Assembly: GCA_965277345.1 (NCBI GenBank) | Contig: CBDICI010000004.1 | Span: 310,001 to 374,000 of the forward strand | Reading direction: 5' to 3' | From: CAIOYC01 sp965277345 | GTDB taxonomy: Bacteria; Pseudomonadota; Alphaproteobacteria; Caulobacterales; Caulobacteraceae | Length of the DNA stretch: 64,000 bases | Shown here: piece by piece, positions 9,452 through 18,688 of the stretch | Position numbering within the stretch: the first letter of the stretch is position 1 | How the letters are laid out: each line of letters opens with the position of its first letter | Position numbers and translations under genes: made by a program | The notes under the pieces: model-generated | What the model was told of the DNA's origin: nothing | The model's database searches: none | What the model saw: the letters and a program-made list of their open reading frames with translations, nothing else

Positions 9452-10392
9452 GGCGCCAGGACACTCAACAATGAGGTGCTTTTCAGGCTGGAGAACACCT
9501 GGGCCGAGGCTTGCAGCGCGGTCTGCGCCAGCGACAGGCTGGTGGCGGCCTGGGCCTGGTCCACATTGGTCAGATCGCCGAGCGTGGTGGTCAGGGCCGT
9601 CTGGCGCGCCTTCAGACTGGTCAGCGTGGTGGTGACCTGGTTCTGGGCCAGGCCGTTCTGCGCCACCTGGGTGTTCACCGCCGAATAGGTGCTGTCGAAA
9701 CTGGCCAGGAATCCCTGCAGGGCCGTGGTGTCCGCCGCCGAAAGCTTGGTGATCGGCACGCCGCCATTGGCCGTCTGCGCGGTCTTCAAATAGGTCTGCA
9801 CCTGCGACAGGGCGTTGAACAGATTGGTCCCGACCGCCGAGGCGGTGAAGCCGGTGGTGGTGCGTGTCTGGTCATCCAGCCGGTCCTGCTGCGGCGCGTT
9901 GCCGTTCTGGAACGCCGCGGCCACGCCCCCCACGGCGATGATCGAGGTCAGGCTCGTGGCCGGGTTCACGGGCGCCTTGGCCGTCTCGCCGCCGGCGAAC
10001 AGGTATTGGCCGTTGTATTGGGTGTTCAGCGCCGAAACCGCTTGGCTGAGCTGGCTTTGCAGGTTGGTGGTGAGCGCGGTGGCGTCGCCGGTGGCCAGCG
10101 CCTCGGCCACCGCCTGGCGGGCGTTCTGGGTCACCGTGGCGATCTGCGACAGGGTCTGGTCCTGCACGTTGAGCCGGTCGCCGAGCGCGGTATTGTTGGC
10201 CACATATGTGTCGTTTCGCGCCTGCAGCGACTGGGCGGCGGTGATCTGATCGGCGCTGGCGGCGTAGCCCTTCAGGTCGCTGGCCAGCTTGCCGGTGGAA
10301 TACTGCTGCTGCGCCGTGTCCTGTTTCGCCTGCGCGCTCAGGATGTTGAGCAGGGCGGAGGAATAGCTGTTGGCGGTCGAGATCCGGTCCAT
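9448..10392 (-). CDS. flgL: Flagellar hook-filament junction protein FlgL
   Basis: FlgL forms the second junction layer between hook and filament and is secreted by the flagellar type III system. The 314-residue protein has the flagellin-like N-terminal helix (MDRISTANSYSSALLNILS with QQQYSTGKLASD) and the matching C-terminal coiled coil (SLSLAQTALQASAQVFSSL) expected of the FlgL/flagellin family, with a short variable centre. It lies 3 bp after flgK and overlaps pgsA downstream by 4 nt. Expected to be a late flagellar gene controlled by sigma-54 and FlbD. Confidence 0.93.
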   Translation of the reverse strand: MDRISTANSYSSALLNILSAQAKQDTAQQQYSTGKLASDLKGYAASADQITAAQSLQARNDTYVANNTALGDRLNVQDQTLSQIATVTQNARQAVAEALATGDATALTTNLQSQLSQAVSALNTQYNGQYLFAGGETAKAPVNPATSLTSIIAVGGVAAAFQNGNAPQQDRLDDQTRTTTGFTASAVGTNLFNALSQVQTYLKTAQTANGGVPITKLSAADTTALQGFLASFDSTYSAVNTQVAQNGLAQNQVTTTLTSLKARQTALTTTLGDLTNVDQAQAATSLSLAQTALQASAQVFSSLKSTSLLSVLAP

Positions 10393-10395
10393 GGC

Positions 10396-12510
10396 TTATG
10401 TCACCAGACTTATGAGGGTATCGTACATTTCCTTCGCCGCCTGGATCAGGCGGGCGGAGGCGTTGTAGGACTGTTGATAGGTGGTCAGGTTGACCAGTTC
10501 GCTGTCGAGGTTGACGCCCTCATAGGAGGCCCGGCGCGAGGTCGCTTCCGTGGAGATGGCCTTGGCCGAGGTGTTGGCGGCATCGGCATTGGCCGACTTG
10601 CGCGCGACGGCGGCCGAAATGGTGGCGGCGTAGTCGGACAGGTTGGTGGTCGCCGCGGCGACCCCGCCCGCGGCGTCGAAACTGTGCGTCGCCGTCCCGG
10701 CCTGGCCGAGCGCGTCGGCGCCGGTGGTGTCGCCCGCCTCCAGCACCGGCTGCCCGGCGGCGACGCCGAGGTTGAGCTTGGCCATGGACAGTTTGGTCGG
10801 CGCGCTCTGCAGGTCGCTGCGGAGCGTATAGGATGCGGCGCGGCTGTTGCGCACGCCATCGCCGATCCCGAACAACCGGCTGAGCGACGCGCCCGTGCCG
10901 GTATTGGCCGTATTGTCCTGCAGCACCGCCAGGCTGACGCCGGAATTGGCCGCCGGGGTAAAGGCGAGCTGGCCGTTGGCGTCCAGGGCGAAGGCGCCGT
11001 AGCCGCCCACCCCGTTCGGGGGCGAAGCGTTCAGCGCGCCGATCAGCGAGGCCATGGTCCCCCCCGCCGGCGTCGTCGCCGTCACGTCCTGGATCACCGT
11101 GCCATTGGCGTCGGTGAGCTGGAACTTGATGGTTTGGCCGGCCGGATAGCCCGACGCGGCGGTGGAGGCGAGGCCGGTCTTGTAGTTGTCCAGCCCCGCG
11201 GAGGTGACGAGGTCGTTCAGGCCGAAATAGTCGGAAAAGCCCTTGCCGCCGTTGGAGGCTGGGGTCGCGGCGTCGTCCTGTATGGCCAGCCCATCGCCGC
11301 CGGGCGCGCTCAGCGACAAGACCCCGTTGGCATAGCCGGCCGATCCGCCGCCCATGGCCGTGTTCAGGGTGGAAACGAAGGTGGAGGGGGTGAAGGCGGT
11401 GGCCGCCCCGCCGTCCACGCTCATCGTACCGGCGGTGAAATCGATGTCGATGCGGTGGTCGAGCGCGCCGGTGCTCTGGTTGACTTCCGCGATGGTGGTC
11501 CTGCCGGTGAAGCCCGAGACCGCGCCGGCGGCGTCGAGCCCGGTGTTCCGCCCGGTCAGGGTGGCGGGCGGCGGCGCGGTGGAATAGGCGTTGTGGATGG
11601 CGTTCAAGTGGTCCGCCACGCCCGCGGTCAGCTCCGAGAGCTGGCCCTGCACCGAGGGCAGTTCGGTATTGCGCAGGTCGAGCAGGCCCTTGATCTCGCC
11701 GGAGGTCAGGCGCGCGCCGAGCGGCTGGGTTACACCGTTGCCGCTGGTGATGGAGATCTGGCCGGTGGGGCCACTCGCCGCATAGGTCAGGGTCGCCGGG
11801 CCGCTGCCGTCACCGGCCAGCGGCGTGCCGTCCGAGGTGCGGATCACCACGCCGCCGTTGGGCAGGCTGGAGACCTTCACATCCACCAGCGACGACAACT
11901 GGTCGATCAATTGGCTCTGCTGGTTCTGCGAGCCGGTGGCGTCGCTGCCGGTGGAGGTGGCGCGTGAGATATCGGCGTTCAGCGCGTCGATCTGGCCTAG
12001 CAGGGTGTTGGCCTGGCTCACATCCGACTGCATCTGCTTGTCCACCTGGCTCGACAGCTGGTTCAGGCTGGCGGAGAGCGAGGCGGACTGGTTGAAGAAG
12101 GTGGTCACCTGCGACAGGGCCTGGGTCTGTCCCGCCGTGGTGGGGTTCGACGCCAGGCTGGAGAAGGCCGAGAACACGTTGTCCAGGGTGGAGAAGTAGG
12201 AGCCCGAGGTGCTGGGGTCGCCGAACAGGCCCTGCGCCTGATCCAGGATGCTGGACAGGATCGAGGACTGGCCGGACTGGGCGCTGGCGTTCAGCGAGGT
12301 GGCCTGCAGAAACTGGTCGGTGGCGTTCCGGATCTGGGCGATGGTGACGCCCGACCCCTGGCCACCGGTGACCAGCGCGGTCTGATCGGCGACCTTCCTG
12401 ATATAGCCGGGCGTATTGACGTTGGCGACGTTGTCCGAAACCGTGCGCAACTGGGTCTGCGCGGTCTGCAGGCCGGAATTGGCGTTGAGCAGGATGCTGC
12501 TGAGCGACAC
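10396..12510 (-). CDS. flgK: Flagellar hook-associated protein FlgK (HAP1)
   Basis: A 704-residue junction protein between hook and filament. The N-terminus (LSSILLNANSGLQTAQTQLR followed by VSDNVANVNTPGYIRK) is the rod/hook signature shared by FlgK, FlgE and rod proteins. The C-terminus (SVNLDSELVNLTTYQQSYNA region with ARLIQAAKEMYDTLISL) is the matching Flg_bbr_C helix. The middle is a variable, Thr/Ser/Gly-rich domain. Translation starts at GTG 12510 with GGGG about 9 nt upstream. Divergent from fliK across a 348-bp control region; flgL follows after 3 bp. Confidence 0.95.
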   Translation of the reverse strand: MSLSSILLNANSGLQTAQTQLRTVSDNVANVNTPGYIRKVADQTALVTGGQGSGVTIAQIRNATDQFLQATSLNASAQSGQSSILSSILDQAQGLFGDPSTSGSYFSTLDNVFSAFSSLASNPTTAGQTQALSQVTTFFNQSASLSASLNQLSSQVDKQMQSDVSQANTLLGQIDALNADISRATSTGSDATGSQNQQSQLIDQLSSLVDVKVSSLPNGGVVIRTSDGTPLAGDGSGPATLTYAASGPTGQISITSGNGVTQPLGARLTSGEIKGLLDLRNTELPSVQGQLSELTAGVADHLNAIHNAYSTAPPPATLTGRNTGLDAAGAVSGFTGRTTIAEVNQSTGALDHRIDIDFTAGTMSVDGGAATAFTPSTFVSTLNTAMGGGSAGYANGVLSLSAPGGDGLAIQDDAATPASNGGKGFSDYFGLNDLVTSAGLDNYKTGLASTAASGYPAGQTIKFQLTDANGTVIQDVTATTPAGGTMASLIGALNASPPNGVGGYGAFALDANGQLAFTPAANSGVSLAVLQDNTANTGTGASLSRLFGIGDGVRNSRAASYTLRSDLQSAPTKLSMAKLNLGVAAGQPVLEAGDTTGADALGQAGTATHSFDAAGGVAAATTNLSDYAATISAAVARKSANADAANTSAKAISTEATSRRASYEGVNLDSELVNLTTYQQSYNASARLIQAAKEMYDTLISLVT

Positions 12511-12524
12511 GGCTTAACCCCGCA

Positions 12525-12710
12525 CCCGGCAAGGCTTGCGCCCACCCGGCCGATCTTGCCGGGGGCAGGGAGCGCGCAACCTGTCTAAGCCCTTGAAAGT
12601 CATCACATCGTGTCTGGGGGCGGACTGCCCTCTCGGCGAGCGGCGCAAGAACGAGGCCAGCCGGCCCTCGGACGCCTCTGCCCGGCAAGTTCCGGCCCAG
12701 GCCCGGCAAG
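12525..12710. promoter_or_regulatory. Four CCCGGCAAG boxes between flgK and fliK (candidate FlbD sites)
   Basis: The 348-bp divergent region contains four exact copies of CCCGGCAAG: 12525-12533, 12555-12563 (inverted), 12681-12689 and 12702-12710; the last two are 21 bp apart in the same direction. In Caulobacter, FlbD binds ftr enhancers of similar GGCAA/TTGCC character about 100 bp from sigma-54 promoters; the pair at 12681-12710 is placed that way for the fliK promoter. For leftward flgK, sigma-54-like elements occur at 12685-12699 (TGGGCCGGAACTTGC on the complement) and, weaker, 12529-12543. Role inferred from position and motif. Confidence 0.6.
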
Positions 12711-12796
12711 TTCGTCCGGTCGCGGCCCAAGCCGTTGGCGCGCGGCCGTTCAGATAAATCTATACAAGACAAATGGTTGGGTTCAGTTAGCGGTTG

Positions 12797-12812
12797 TGGC
12801 GCGCCGGTTGCT
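12797..12812 (+). promoter_or_regulatory. Sigma-54 promoter for fliK-flgD
   Basis: TGGCGCGCCGGTTGCT matches the sigma-54 consensus TGGCACG-N4-TTGCW with one change (A to G) and exact GG/GC spacing. The predicted transcript start, about 12 nt further on, leaves a roughly 36-nt leader before fliK ATG 12859. Confidence 0.7.
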
Positions 12813-12858
12813 CACCTCGACCCGACCGCAAAGACGCGGCCGGGGATTTCAACGGACG

Positions 12859-14970
12859 ATGCAACCGCTCGCCCAATTTGCCGCCACGGCGCTCGGCCCC
12901 GCCGGACCCGCCCTCGGCGGGGCCGAGGCGATCCTGTCGGCGGCGCTCGGCGCGGGCGGTCCCCAGACGGCGGGCGACGGGTTCGCCGCCTTGCTGAGCC
13001 AGCTGCAGGGCGGCGACGTCCAACCGTCCCCACCGGCCAGGACGACGGCCGGATCGGCCGCGGCGCCAGCCGTGATCGCGAGCGGCGCCGACCTGACGGT
13101 GGCCCTCGCCCAGCCTACCGGTGCAGCGTCGGCGTCGGCCAAACCCGGCGCTTCCCCCCTGAATGCGCCGCCAGCCACGCCGCCAGCCAACGCCAAGGTT
13201 CCCGCGCCGTCCGACGTTGCTGTGGCGCGCCCCGCTGTCGCGCCGCCGATAACGCTCAGCCCCGCCGATGCTCCAGCGCCTACGCCCCCCGCTGCACCCA
13301 AGCCTGAAGCCGCTCTCGCTGCCGAGAAGAAACCGGCGACCATGGACGACGCGTCGGACCAGGCCCTCAGCACCGGGCCGTTCCCGCAACCCACCGCGAT
13401 CGCTCCGGCCGTCGCCGCCGTCCCTGTCACCGCACCGAGCCTTCCCGCCGCCGCTGCTTCCCCGCCAGACCGTCACGCGCCGACGGAAACGGTCACGCCA
13501 TTGGCCGCGGCAACGCCCGGCGTCCCCCCCGCGTCGAGGATGGGCGCGCCGTCCCCATCGGCCGAGGCCGGCGCGGCCAACGCCCCCGAGAGCCGGCCGG
13601 TCCGGGCGCCCGCGGTCGGCCCTTCCGTGGCCTCCGACGTCTTCGATCCCGGAACCGGCCCGTCGGCGTCGCCAACTCCGCCAGGTCTTCCGCCCGAACC
13701 GGCATCCGTCGCCACGACGACCCCGGCGCCGGTCGACGCCAAGCCGGCCTTGCCGAACGCCGGGGCGTCGGCAGGCGTCAGTCCCAAAAGCCAGGCGCCG
13801 GCGACGCCCGCACCGGTTACGCCGGGCGACAAGCCCAGAACCACGGCGGCGGCCCCATCCCCGGCGCCGTCGGCCGGAGGCCTCGCCAGCGCGAATCCGG
13901 CGTCATCGGTCCCAACCACGGCGGCGGCCGATATAGCAGTGACCGCCGTTCTATCAGCAGCGCCGCCTACGCCGGTTGCCCCGACGCTGGTCGCGGCCGA
14001 GGCCGCACCTGCAACCCCGGCTCCGACGCTCCGCCCCTCCGCGACACCCCCGCGATCAGCGGCTCGCGGCGCCGGAGGAGCGAGCGAAGCCCCTCGCCCA
14101 GCGGCGGCGACCCGAGCGGCGACAGGGGGAACGGCCACCGCACCGGCTTCGTCGTCCACCGCGATCCTTGCCGACGCCGGAGCCGCCAGCGGCGGCGCGT
14201 CGTCAGGGGATGTCGCCGCCCCGTCGGAGCCCGCGGGCGCAACCCCGGCCCCGACCTTGGCCCCAACCTTGGCTCAGGCCGGGCCGAGCCCGCCGAACGC
14301 CGGGCCAGGGCCCGCCGCCCCCGTGGCTGCGGCGCCCGTGGGTCAGCCGGTGGCGGCGCAGGCGGCGACGGACCCGGGCGCCGCCCAGCCCCCCGTTTCG
14401 CCGACCATCGCCAACCTGTCGGCCCAGATCGTCCAGCAGTCCGGGCAGAAGAGCAGCCGGTTCGATGTACAACTGACGCCGGACGGGCTCGGCCGCGTCG
14501 ATGTGGCTGTGCAGATCGACGCCAGCGGCAAGGTGACTGCGGCCCTGTCGTTCGAGAAGTCCGCCTCCGCCGCCCTGGTCAAGGACCGGGCCGGCGACCT
14601 GCAGGCGGCGCTGGCCTCGTCCGGGCTGACCCTGGCGCCGGACGCGCTCAGGATCACCCACAGCCAGGCCGACGCCGGATTCGCCGCCGCGGCGGGCGCC
14701 GACACGATGGCGTCCCAGACCTCGCCCCAGGGGGGCGGCGGCCAGAACGGACAGGGCGGCCAGCCCCCGACCCCGCAGCAGTTCGCCGCCGGCGGCCGGT
14801 CCTTCCAGCAGGGCCAGCAACAGCCGCAGCAGGAGCGGGCGCCGCACGCCGCCCCGGCCTTCGGCAACGCCCGCAGTTTTGAAGCGGCGGCCTCCGCCGC
14901 CGACGCGATCGACCGCCGGTCGGCCCATGCGGGGGGCCTCGCCACCCGTGGCCTCGATATCAGGATCTGA
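12859..14970 (+). CDS. fliK: Flagellar hook-length control protein FliK
   Basis: FliK is the secreted ruler that ends hook growth and switches export specificity. From ATG 12859 the protein is 703 residues: a very long, low-complexity Ala/Pro/Thr-rich region (about residues 60-510) and then the conserved FliK C-terminal domain. The latter includes SSRFDVQLTPDGLGRVDV, AALSFEKSASAALVKDRAGD and LQAALASSGLTLAPDALRI. The tail is Gln/Gly-rich. An upstream in-frame extension exists but would start before the sigma-54 promoter, so I excluded it. flgD follows after 4 bp and flgE after that, matching the hook-assembly role. Confidence 0.9.
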   Translation: MQPLAQFAATALGPAGPALGGAEAILSAALGAGGPQTAGDGFAALLSQLQGGDVQPSPPARTTAGSAAAPAVIASGADLTVALAQPTGAASASAKPGASPLNAPPATPPANAKVPAPSDVAVARPAVAPPITLSPADAPAPTPPAAPKPEAALAAEKKPATMDDASDQALSTGPFPQPTAIAPAVAAVPVTAPSLPAAAASPPDRHAPTETVTPLAAATPGVPPASRMGAPSPSAEAGAANAPESRPVRAPAVGPSVASDVFDPGTGPSASPTPPGLPPEPASVATTTPAPVDAKPALPNAGASAGVSPKSQAPATPAPVTPGDKPRTTAAAPSPAPSAGGLASANPASSVPTTAAADIAVTAVLSAAPPTPVAPTLVAAEAAPATPAPTLRPSATPPRSAARGAGGASEAPRPAAATRAATGGTATAPASSSTAILADAGAASGGASSGDVAAPSEPAGATPAPTLAPTLAQAGPSPPNAGPGPAAPVAAAPVGQPVAAQAATDPGAAQPPVSPTIANLSAQIVQQSGQKSSRFDVQLTPDGLGRVDVAVQIDASGKVTAALSFEKSASAALVKDRAGDLQAALASSGLTLAPDALRITHSQADAGFAAAAGADTMASQTSPQGGGGQNGQGGQPPTPQQFAAGGRSFQQGQQQPQQERAPHAAPAFGNARSFEAAASAADAIDRRSAHAGGLATRGLDIRI

Positions 14971-14974
14971 CCCC

Positions 14975-15658
14975 ATGACCGCCGCCATAGCCACCGCCCC
15001 CCCCGCCACGACGCCCGCCAGCGCCACCCAGACCAACCTCGCCTCCGGCCAGGCCAGCCTGAACCAGAGCTATTCGACCTTCCTGACGCTGCTCACCACA
15101 CAGCTGAAGAACCAGGACCCCACGGCGCCGCTCGACACCAATGCCTTCACCCAGCAGCTCGTGGCGATGACGGGGGTGCAGCAGCAACTGCTCAGCAACC
15201 AGCTTCTGCAGACCATCGCCACCAACGGGTCGAGTGGCGGCAGCGTCTCCTCCGCCGTCGGACTGATCGGCAAGACCGTGACCGCGACCAGCGCCGACGC
15301 CACCCTGTCCGGCGGCGCGGCCAACTGGAGCTACACCCTCGGCGGCGACGCCAGCGTGGCGACGCTGACGGTGAGCGACTCCACCGGCAAGGCGGTGTGG
15401 AGCAATTCCGCCGCCAACCTCGCCGCCGGCGCCCACACCCTGAACTGGAACGGCAAGGACTTCTCCGGCCTGCAACTGCCCGATGGCGGGACCTATACGC
15501 TCTCCATCGCGGCGTCGGACAGCGCCGGCAATCCGGTCGCCAGCACCACCTCGGTCACCGGCCAGGTCGGCTCGGTGACCGAGGCCAACGGAACCACCAT
15601 GGTGAAGATCGGCCCCACCGCCGTACCCCTCGCCAGCATCACCGCGGTGACGGGCTGA
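14975..15658 (+). CDS. flgD: Flagellar hook assembly (capping) protein FlgD
   Basis: FlgD is the transient hook scaffold cap. The 227-residue protein has the conserved N-terminus (NQSYSTFLTLLTTQLKNQDP, then PLDTNAFTQQLVAMTGVQQQ) and a C-terminal Ig/tudor-like pair of beta domains with the typical NWNGKDFSGLQLPDGGTYT stretch. The ATG at 14975 is 4 bp after the fliK stop, so the two are coupled. flgE, whose polymerisation FlgD guides, is next. Confidence 0.95.
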   Translation: MTAAIATAPPATTPASATQTNLASGQASLNQSYSTFLTLLTTQLKNQDPTAPLDTNAFTQQLVAMTGVQQQLLSNQLLQTIATNGSSGGSVSSAVGLIGKTVTATSADATLSGGAANWSYTLGGDASVATLTVSDSTGKAVWSNSAANLAAGAHTLNWNGKDFSGLQLPDGGTYTLSIAASDSAGNPVASTTSVTGQVGSVTEANGTTMVKIGPTAVPLASITAVTG

Positions 15659-15770
15659 TGCGCCCGCTCGCCAAACGCCTGCGCGTCCGAAGGGCGCGAT
15701 CACGCTTCCTGCTGTCCCGCACAAGGCGCGGACCCGGTGGCTTTCCCATTCGGCATAAGGACTTAACGCC

Positions 15771-17171
15771 ATGAGTATCAACAGCGCCATGCTCTCGGGC
15801 GTGGCGGGCCTGGTCGCCAATTCGGCCGCGCTCGGCGCCATTTCGGACAACATCGCCAACGTGAACACCGTCGGCTACAAGCGCAACGTCACCAATTTCG
15901 AGGATCTGGTGACCCAGTCCGCCTCGGGCGGGGCCTATAATTCCGGCGGCGTGCTCGCCTCCACCCGCCAGCTGATCGATCAGCAGGGCCAGCTCGCCCA
16001 GTCCACCTCGGCCACGGACCTGGCCATCCAGGGCGACGGCTTCTTCGTCACCAGCGCGACGCCCAACGCAACGGGGGCGGCGGACGTATCCTTCACGCGC
16101 GCCGGCTCCTTCGTCCCTGATAGCTCGGGCTATCTGAGGAACGCCGCGGGCCTTTACCTGCAGGGTTGGTCCGCCGACGCCTCGGGGGTCATCACCACCA
16201 ACCCGTCGGACCTGACCAAGCTTTCCACCATCAACGTGAAGAATGTCGGCAACCTGCCCGACCCGACCACCAAGGCCAGCCTGAACATGACGCTGAATGC
16301 GGATCAGACCGTATCGGCGCAGGAGGCGACCTATAGCGCCGCCACACCGGCCCAAAGCATGTCGGCCTATACCCCGACCTCGGGCACGGGGGTAAAGCCG
16401 GACTATACCAATTCCGTCACCGTCTATGACGCGCAGGGGGGAGCCCACACCTTCCAGCTCGACTATCTCAAGAGCGCCACGGCCAACCAGTGGCATGTGG
16501 AAGTGCAGGCCGTGCCCGCCAGCGACGTGGCCGGAACCACCAACGGACAGATCGCCGCCGGGGTCCTGGCCTTCAACGCCGACGGCACGCTCGACACCAC
16601 CAACACGACCCTGCCGGCCAACCTGACGCTGGCCGCCTCCTCCGCCGGCGCGGGCCTCCGCTGGGCGGCGCCCACCGGCGCGGCGGGCACAACCTCGATC
16701 GGCTTGCCGGCCCAGACCATCGCGCTGAACCTCAGCGGCGCGCCGGCCTCGGTCAGCCAGTATGCGGGCCAGGCCTCCTTCACCACCTCCACCAGCGTGG
16801 ATGGCGGACCCTCGGCCGCCCTCACCGGCGTCACCATCGACGCCAGCGGCAAGGTGAACGCCTCCTTCTCCAACGGCGTCACCCGCTCGATCGCGGAAGT
16901 GGCGCTGGCGACCTTCCAGAACGCGGACGGCCTGACCGCTACCTCGGGCGACGCCTACCGCGCCTCGATCAACAGCGGGACCTTCAACCTGAAGAGCCCG
17001 GGCACCGCGGGGGCCGGCGATATCTCCGCGTACAACACCGAAAGCTCCACCGTCGATCTCTCTACCGAGTTCACCGGCCTGATCATCACCCAACGGGCCT
17101 ATGCCGCATCCTCGAAGATCATCACCACCGCCGACGAGATGCTGCAGACGTTGATCAATTCGAAACAGTAA
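15771..17171 (+). CDS. flgE: Flagellar hook protein FlgE
   Basis: The structural subunit of the hook. The 466-residue protein starts with the rod/hook signature (SDNIANVNTVGYKRNVTNFE), contains the FlgE-type FlgF/G/E motif LAIQGDGFFVTS, and ends with the C-terminal helix STEFTGLIITQRAYAASSKI preceding TADEMLQTLINSKQ. The 112-bp gap before it has no clear sigma-54 site, so it may be read from the fliK promoter. sciP follows. Confidence 0.95.
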   Translation: MSINSAMLSGVAGLVANSAALGAISDNIANVNTVGYKRNVTNFEDLVTQSASGGAYNSGGVLASTRQLIDQQGQLAQSTSATDLAIQGDGFFVTSATPNATGAADVSFTRAGSFVPDSSGYLRNAAGLYLQGWSADASGVITTNPSDLTKLSTINVKNVGNLPDPTTKASLNMTLNADQTVSAQEATYSAATPAQSMSAYTPTSGTGVKPDYTNSVTVYDAQGGAHTFQLDYLKSATANQWHVEVQAVPASDVAGTTNGQIAAGVLAFNADGTLDTTNTTLPANLTLAASSAGAGLRWAAPTGAAGTTSIGLPAQTIALNLSGAPASVSQYAGQASFTTSTSVDGGPSAALTGVTIDASGKVNASFSNGVTRSIAEVALATFQNADGLTATSGDAYRASINSGTFNLKSPGTAGAGDISAYNTESSTVDLSTEFTGLIITQRAYAASSKIITTADEMLQTLINSKQ

Positions 17172-17332
17172 TTAGTGAATGAGTAATTCTGATTACTTCA
17201 CGAATAACAAATATTCGTAGGTGTTTCAGAATGGTACATGAGCGTATACGGAATATTTACTATCGGAATTAAGTCGTTGTTATGCGGCGTGGGGTAGTCT
17301 CATCATCACTGGTGATGGGAAAGGCTTACTCC
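17172..17332. other. AT-rich flgE-sciP intergenic region with small inverted repeats
   Basis: This 161-bp stretch is much richer in A+T than its surroundings. It contains AGTAAT-TCTG-ATTACT just after flgE, CGAATA-N5-TATTCG about 30 bp later, and a perfect CATCAC-TG-GTGATG palindrome (17304-17317) that overlaps the start of the sciP ribosome site GGGAAAGG. I read it as the flgE end plus the sciP promoter and leader. No good CtrA box was found, although sciP is CtrA-dependent in Caulobacter. Confidence 0.4.
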
Positions 17333-17614
17333 ATGTTGCAGCAGCAACGACTGAACAACAGGGGCGAGAAGTACGTGATCGGTCCGACAGGCGTTCCTTT
17401 GACGCTCTCAGACTTGCCGCCGGCCAACACCCAGCGCTGGGTGATCCGCCGCAAGGCCGAGGTCGTGGCGGCGGTGCGCGGCGGCTTGCTCAGCTTCGAC
17501 GAGGCGTGCGAGCGTTACCGACTGACCAACGAGGAATTCGGCGGTTGGCAGAAGTCGATCGACGCGCACGGTCTCGCCGGTCTGCGCACCACGCGCATCC
17601 AGCAATACCGCTGA
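17333..17614 (+). CDS. sciP: CtrA inhibitor protein SciP (DUF1153)
   Basis: In Caulobacter, SciP is a small helix-turn-helix protein that binds CtrA and blocks activation of CtrA targets in early G1. The 93-residue protein from ATG 17333 has the diagnostic core RWVIRRKAEVVAAVRGGLLS (residues 35-54), DEACERYRLT, WQKSIDAHGLAGLRTTR and the terminal IQQYR. I chose ATG 17333 because GGGAAAGG lies 8 nt upstream; two earlier in-frame ATGs (17282, 17315) would add residues not typical of the family. Its place directly after flgE is the same as in Caulobacter. Confidence 0.93.
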   Translation: MLQQQRLNNRGEKYVIGPTGVPLTLSDLPPANTQRWVIRRKAEVVAAVRGGLLSFDEACERYRLTNEEFGGWQKSIDAHGLAGLRTTRIQQYR

Positions 17615-17638
17615 CCTAGACCTTGCGACCAGGCTTGG

Positions 17639-17676
17639 CGGCCGCGCTCCAAAAGGAAGCGCGGCCGTCGGCGTTT
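17639..17676. terminator. Terminator hairpin between convergent sciP and araC-type gene
   Basis: Perfect 10-bp stem CGGCCGCGCT / AGCGCGGCCG (17639-17648 with 17658-17667) around a 9-nt loop CCAAAAGGA. There is only a weak T run after it (GCGTTT). It lies between two convergent genes and could serve both. Confidence 0.6.
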
Positions 17677-17688
17677 GCGGGTCGGCGA

Positions 17689-18576
17689 TTAGCGGTAGTC
17701 GGCTGGGCGAACGCCGAACCGCCGGCGGAAGAGCGCCCTGAACCGGGCATTGTCCTTCAATCCCACCCGGGCGGTGACTTCGGCGATGGAGAGCCCCGTT
17801 CCCCGCAGCAGATCCGCGGCGTGCTTGAGGCGGAAGATGGCCAGGTAGCGATGAGGGGTGAGCCCGGTGGATTGCTGGAAGGCCCGGAAGAATTGCGCCC
17901 GGCTGAGGCCCGAAACGCGAACCAGATCCGCCAGGCCGATGTCTTCGGCCAGGTGGGAGGCCATGAAATCGATCACCTGACGCAAGCGCCACTCCGCCAT
18001 GCCGCCTCGGTGGAAGGCGGGCGTCCCCCTGCTCGAAATCCCGCAGTGCCGCCCGATCAGCGCGATCGCGATCATCGTTCGCAGGCTCTCGGGATAGAGC
18101 CGTCCGGCGAACGGCTCACGGTCGCCGATGCGAAGTAACTCCAGGATCAGGCGACCGATTTCGGCGTCCCGCAAGCCGATGGTATCGGGCAACGTCCAGG
18201 CCCCGACGTCGAGATCGTACTCCTCGAGCGCCAGGCGGTTCATCAAGGTGGTCCCGAGCGTCAGGTGGACGAAATCGATCGGCCCATGGGTGGTCCAGCG
18301 ATTGGGGTGAAGGGCCGGAATGAGGGTGATCGCGCGCTCCTCGACCTCCCGCTCGGTGGTGCGCCCCGCGTGGAGCCGCTGCACCCGTTTGGCGCCGCCG
18401 AGGTGCAGGCATAGCAGATGTTCCGCCAGGGCCGGCTGCTCCATGGTGGCGCCGGTCTCCACATAGCGCGACAGGCTGACGCCGCCCTCCTCGTCGTGCA
18501 GGTTCGAGGCGGGCGCGCCGAGGCTGGCGTGCCACTGGCGCACGGCGATCGGCGAACCGGCCGGGATATCGGGCAT
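17689..18576 (-). CDS. AraC family transcriptional regulator
   Basis: A 295-residue regulator ending in a double helix-turn-helix of the HTH_18 type (LADLVRVSGLSRAQFFRAFQ, then LTPHRYLAIFRLKHAADLL, then the second HTH and FRRRFGVRPADYR). The N-terminal half (about 190 residues) is an effector or dimerisation domain without a recognised fold. I chose ATG 18576 because GGAAGGA lies about 12 nt upstream; an ATG at 18642 would add 22 residues. It is divergent from the fasciclin-DUF417 pair and is the obvious candidate to control it, though this is inference. Confidence 0.88.
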   Translation of the reverse strand: MPDIPAGSPIAVRQWHASLGAPASNLHDEEGGVSLSRYVETGATMEQPALAEHLLCLHLGGAKRVQRLHAGRTTEREVEERAITLIPALHPNRWTTHGPIDFVHLTLGTTLMNRLALEEYDLDVGAWTLPDTIGLRDAEIGRLILELLRIGDREPFAGRLYPESLRTMIAIALIGRHCGISSRGTPAFHRGGMAEWRLRQVIDFMASHLAEDIGLADLVRVSGLSRAQFFRAFQQSTGLTPHRYLAIFRLKHAADLLRGTGLSIAEVTARVGLKDNARFRALFRRRFGVRPADYR

Positions 18577-18688
18577 GGGAGCAAGCAGTCCTTCCACAGG
18601 CCAATTCGCGGAAGCGGGGCGCGGGTTACATCGCCGGCTCATCCCTGACCCGGTCGGGGTCGATGAGACTGGGCGGCCAAACCGGATC

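Noticed and set aside
9511..11967. 818-codon open frame antisense to flgL and flgK
   Set aside because: Low-complexity Arg/Gly/Val composition; both opposite genes are secure.
15659..15770. Sigma-54 promoter just upstream of flgE
   Set aside because: TGGCTTTCCCATTCG has the -24 part but not the TTGC element, so it is not supported.
17245..17280. CtrA box upstream of sciP
   Set aside because: TTTAC and TTAAG occur in the wrong order and spacing; the match is too weak to call.
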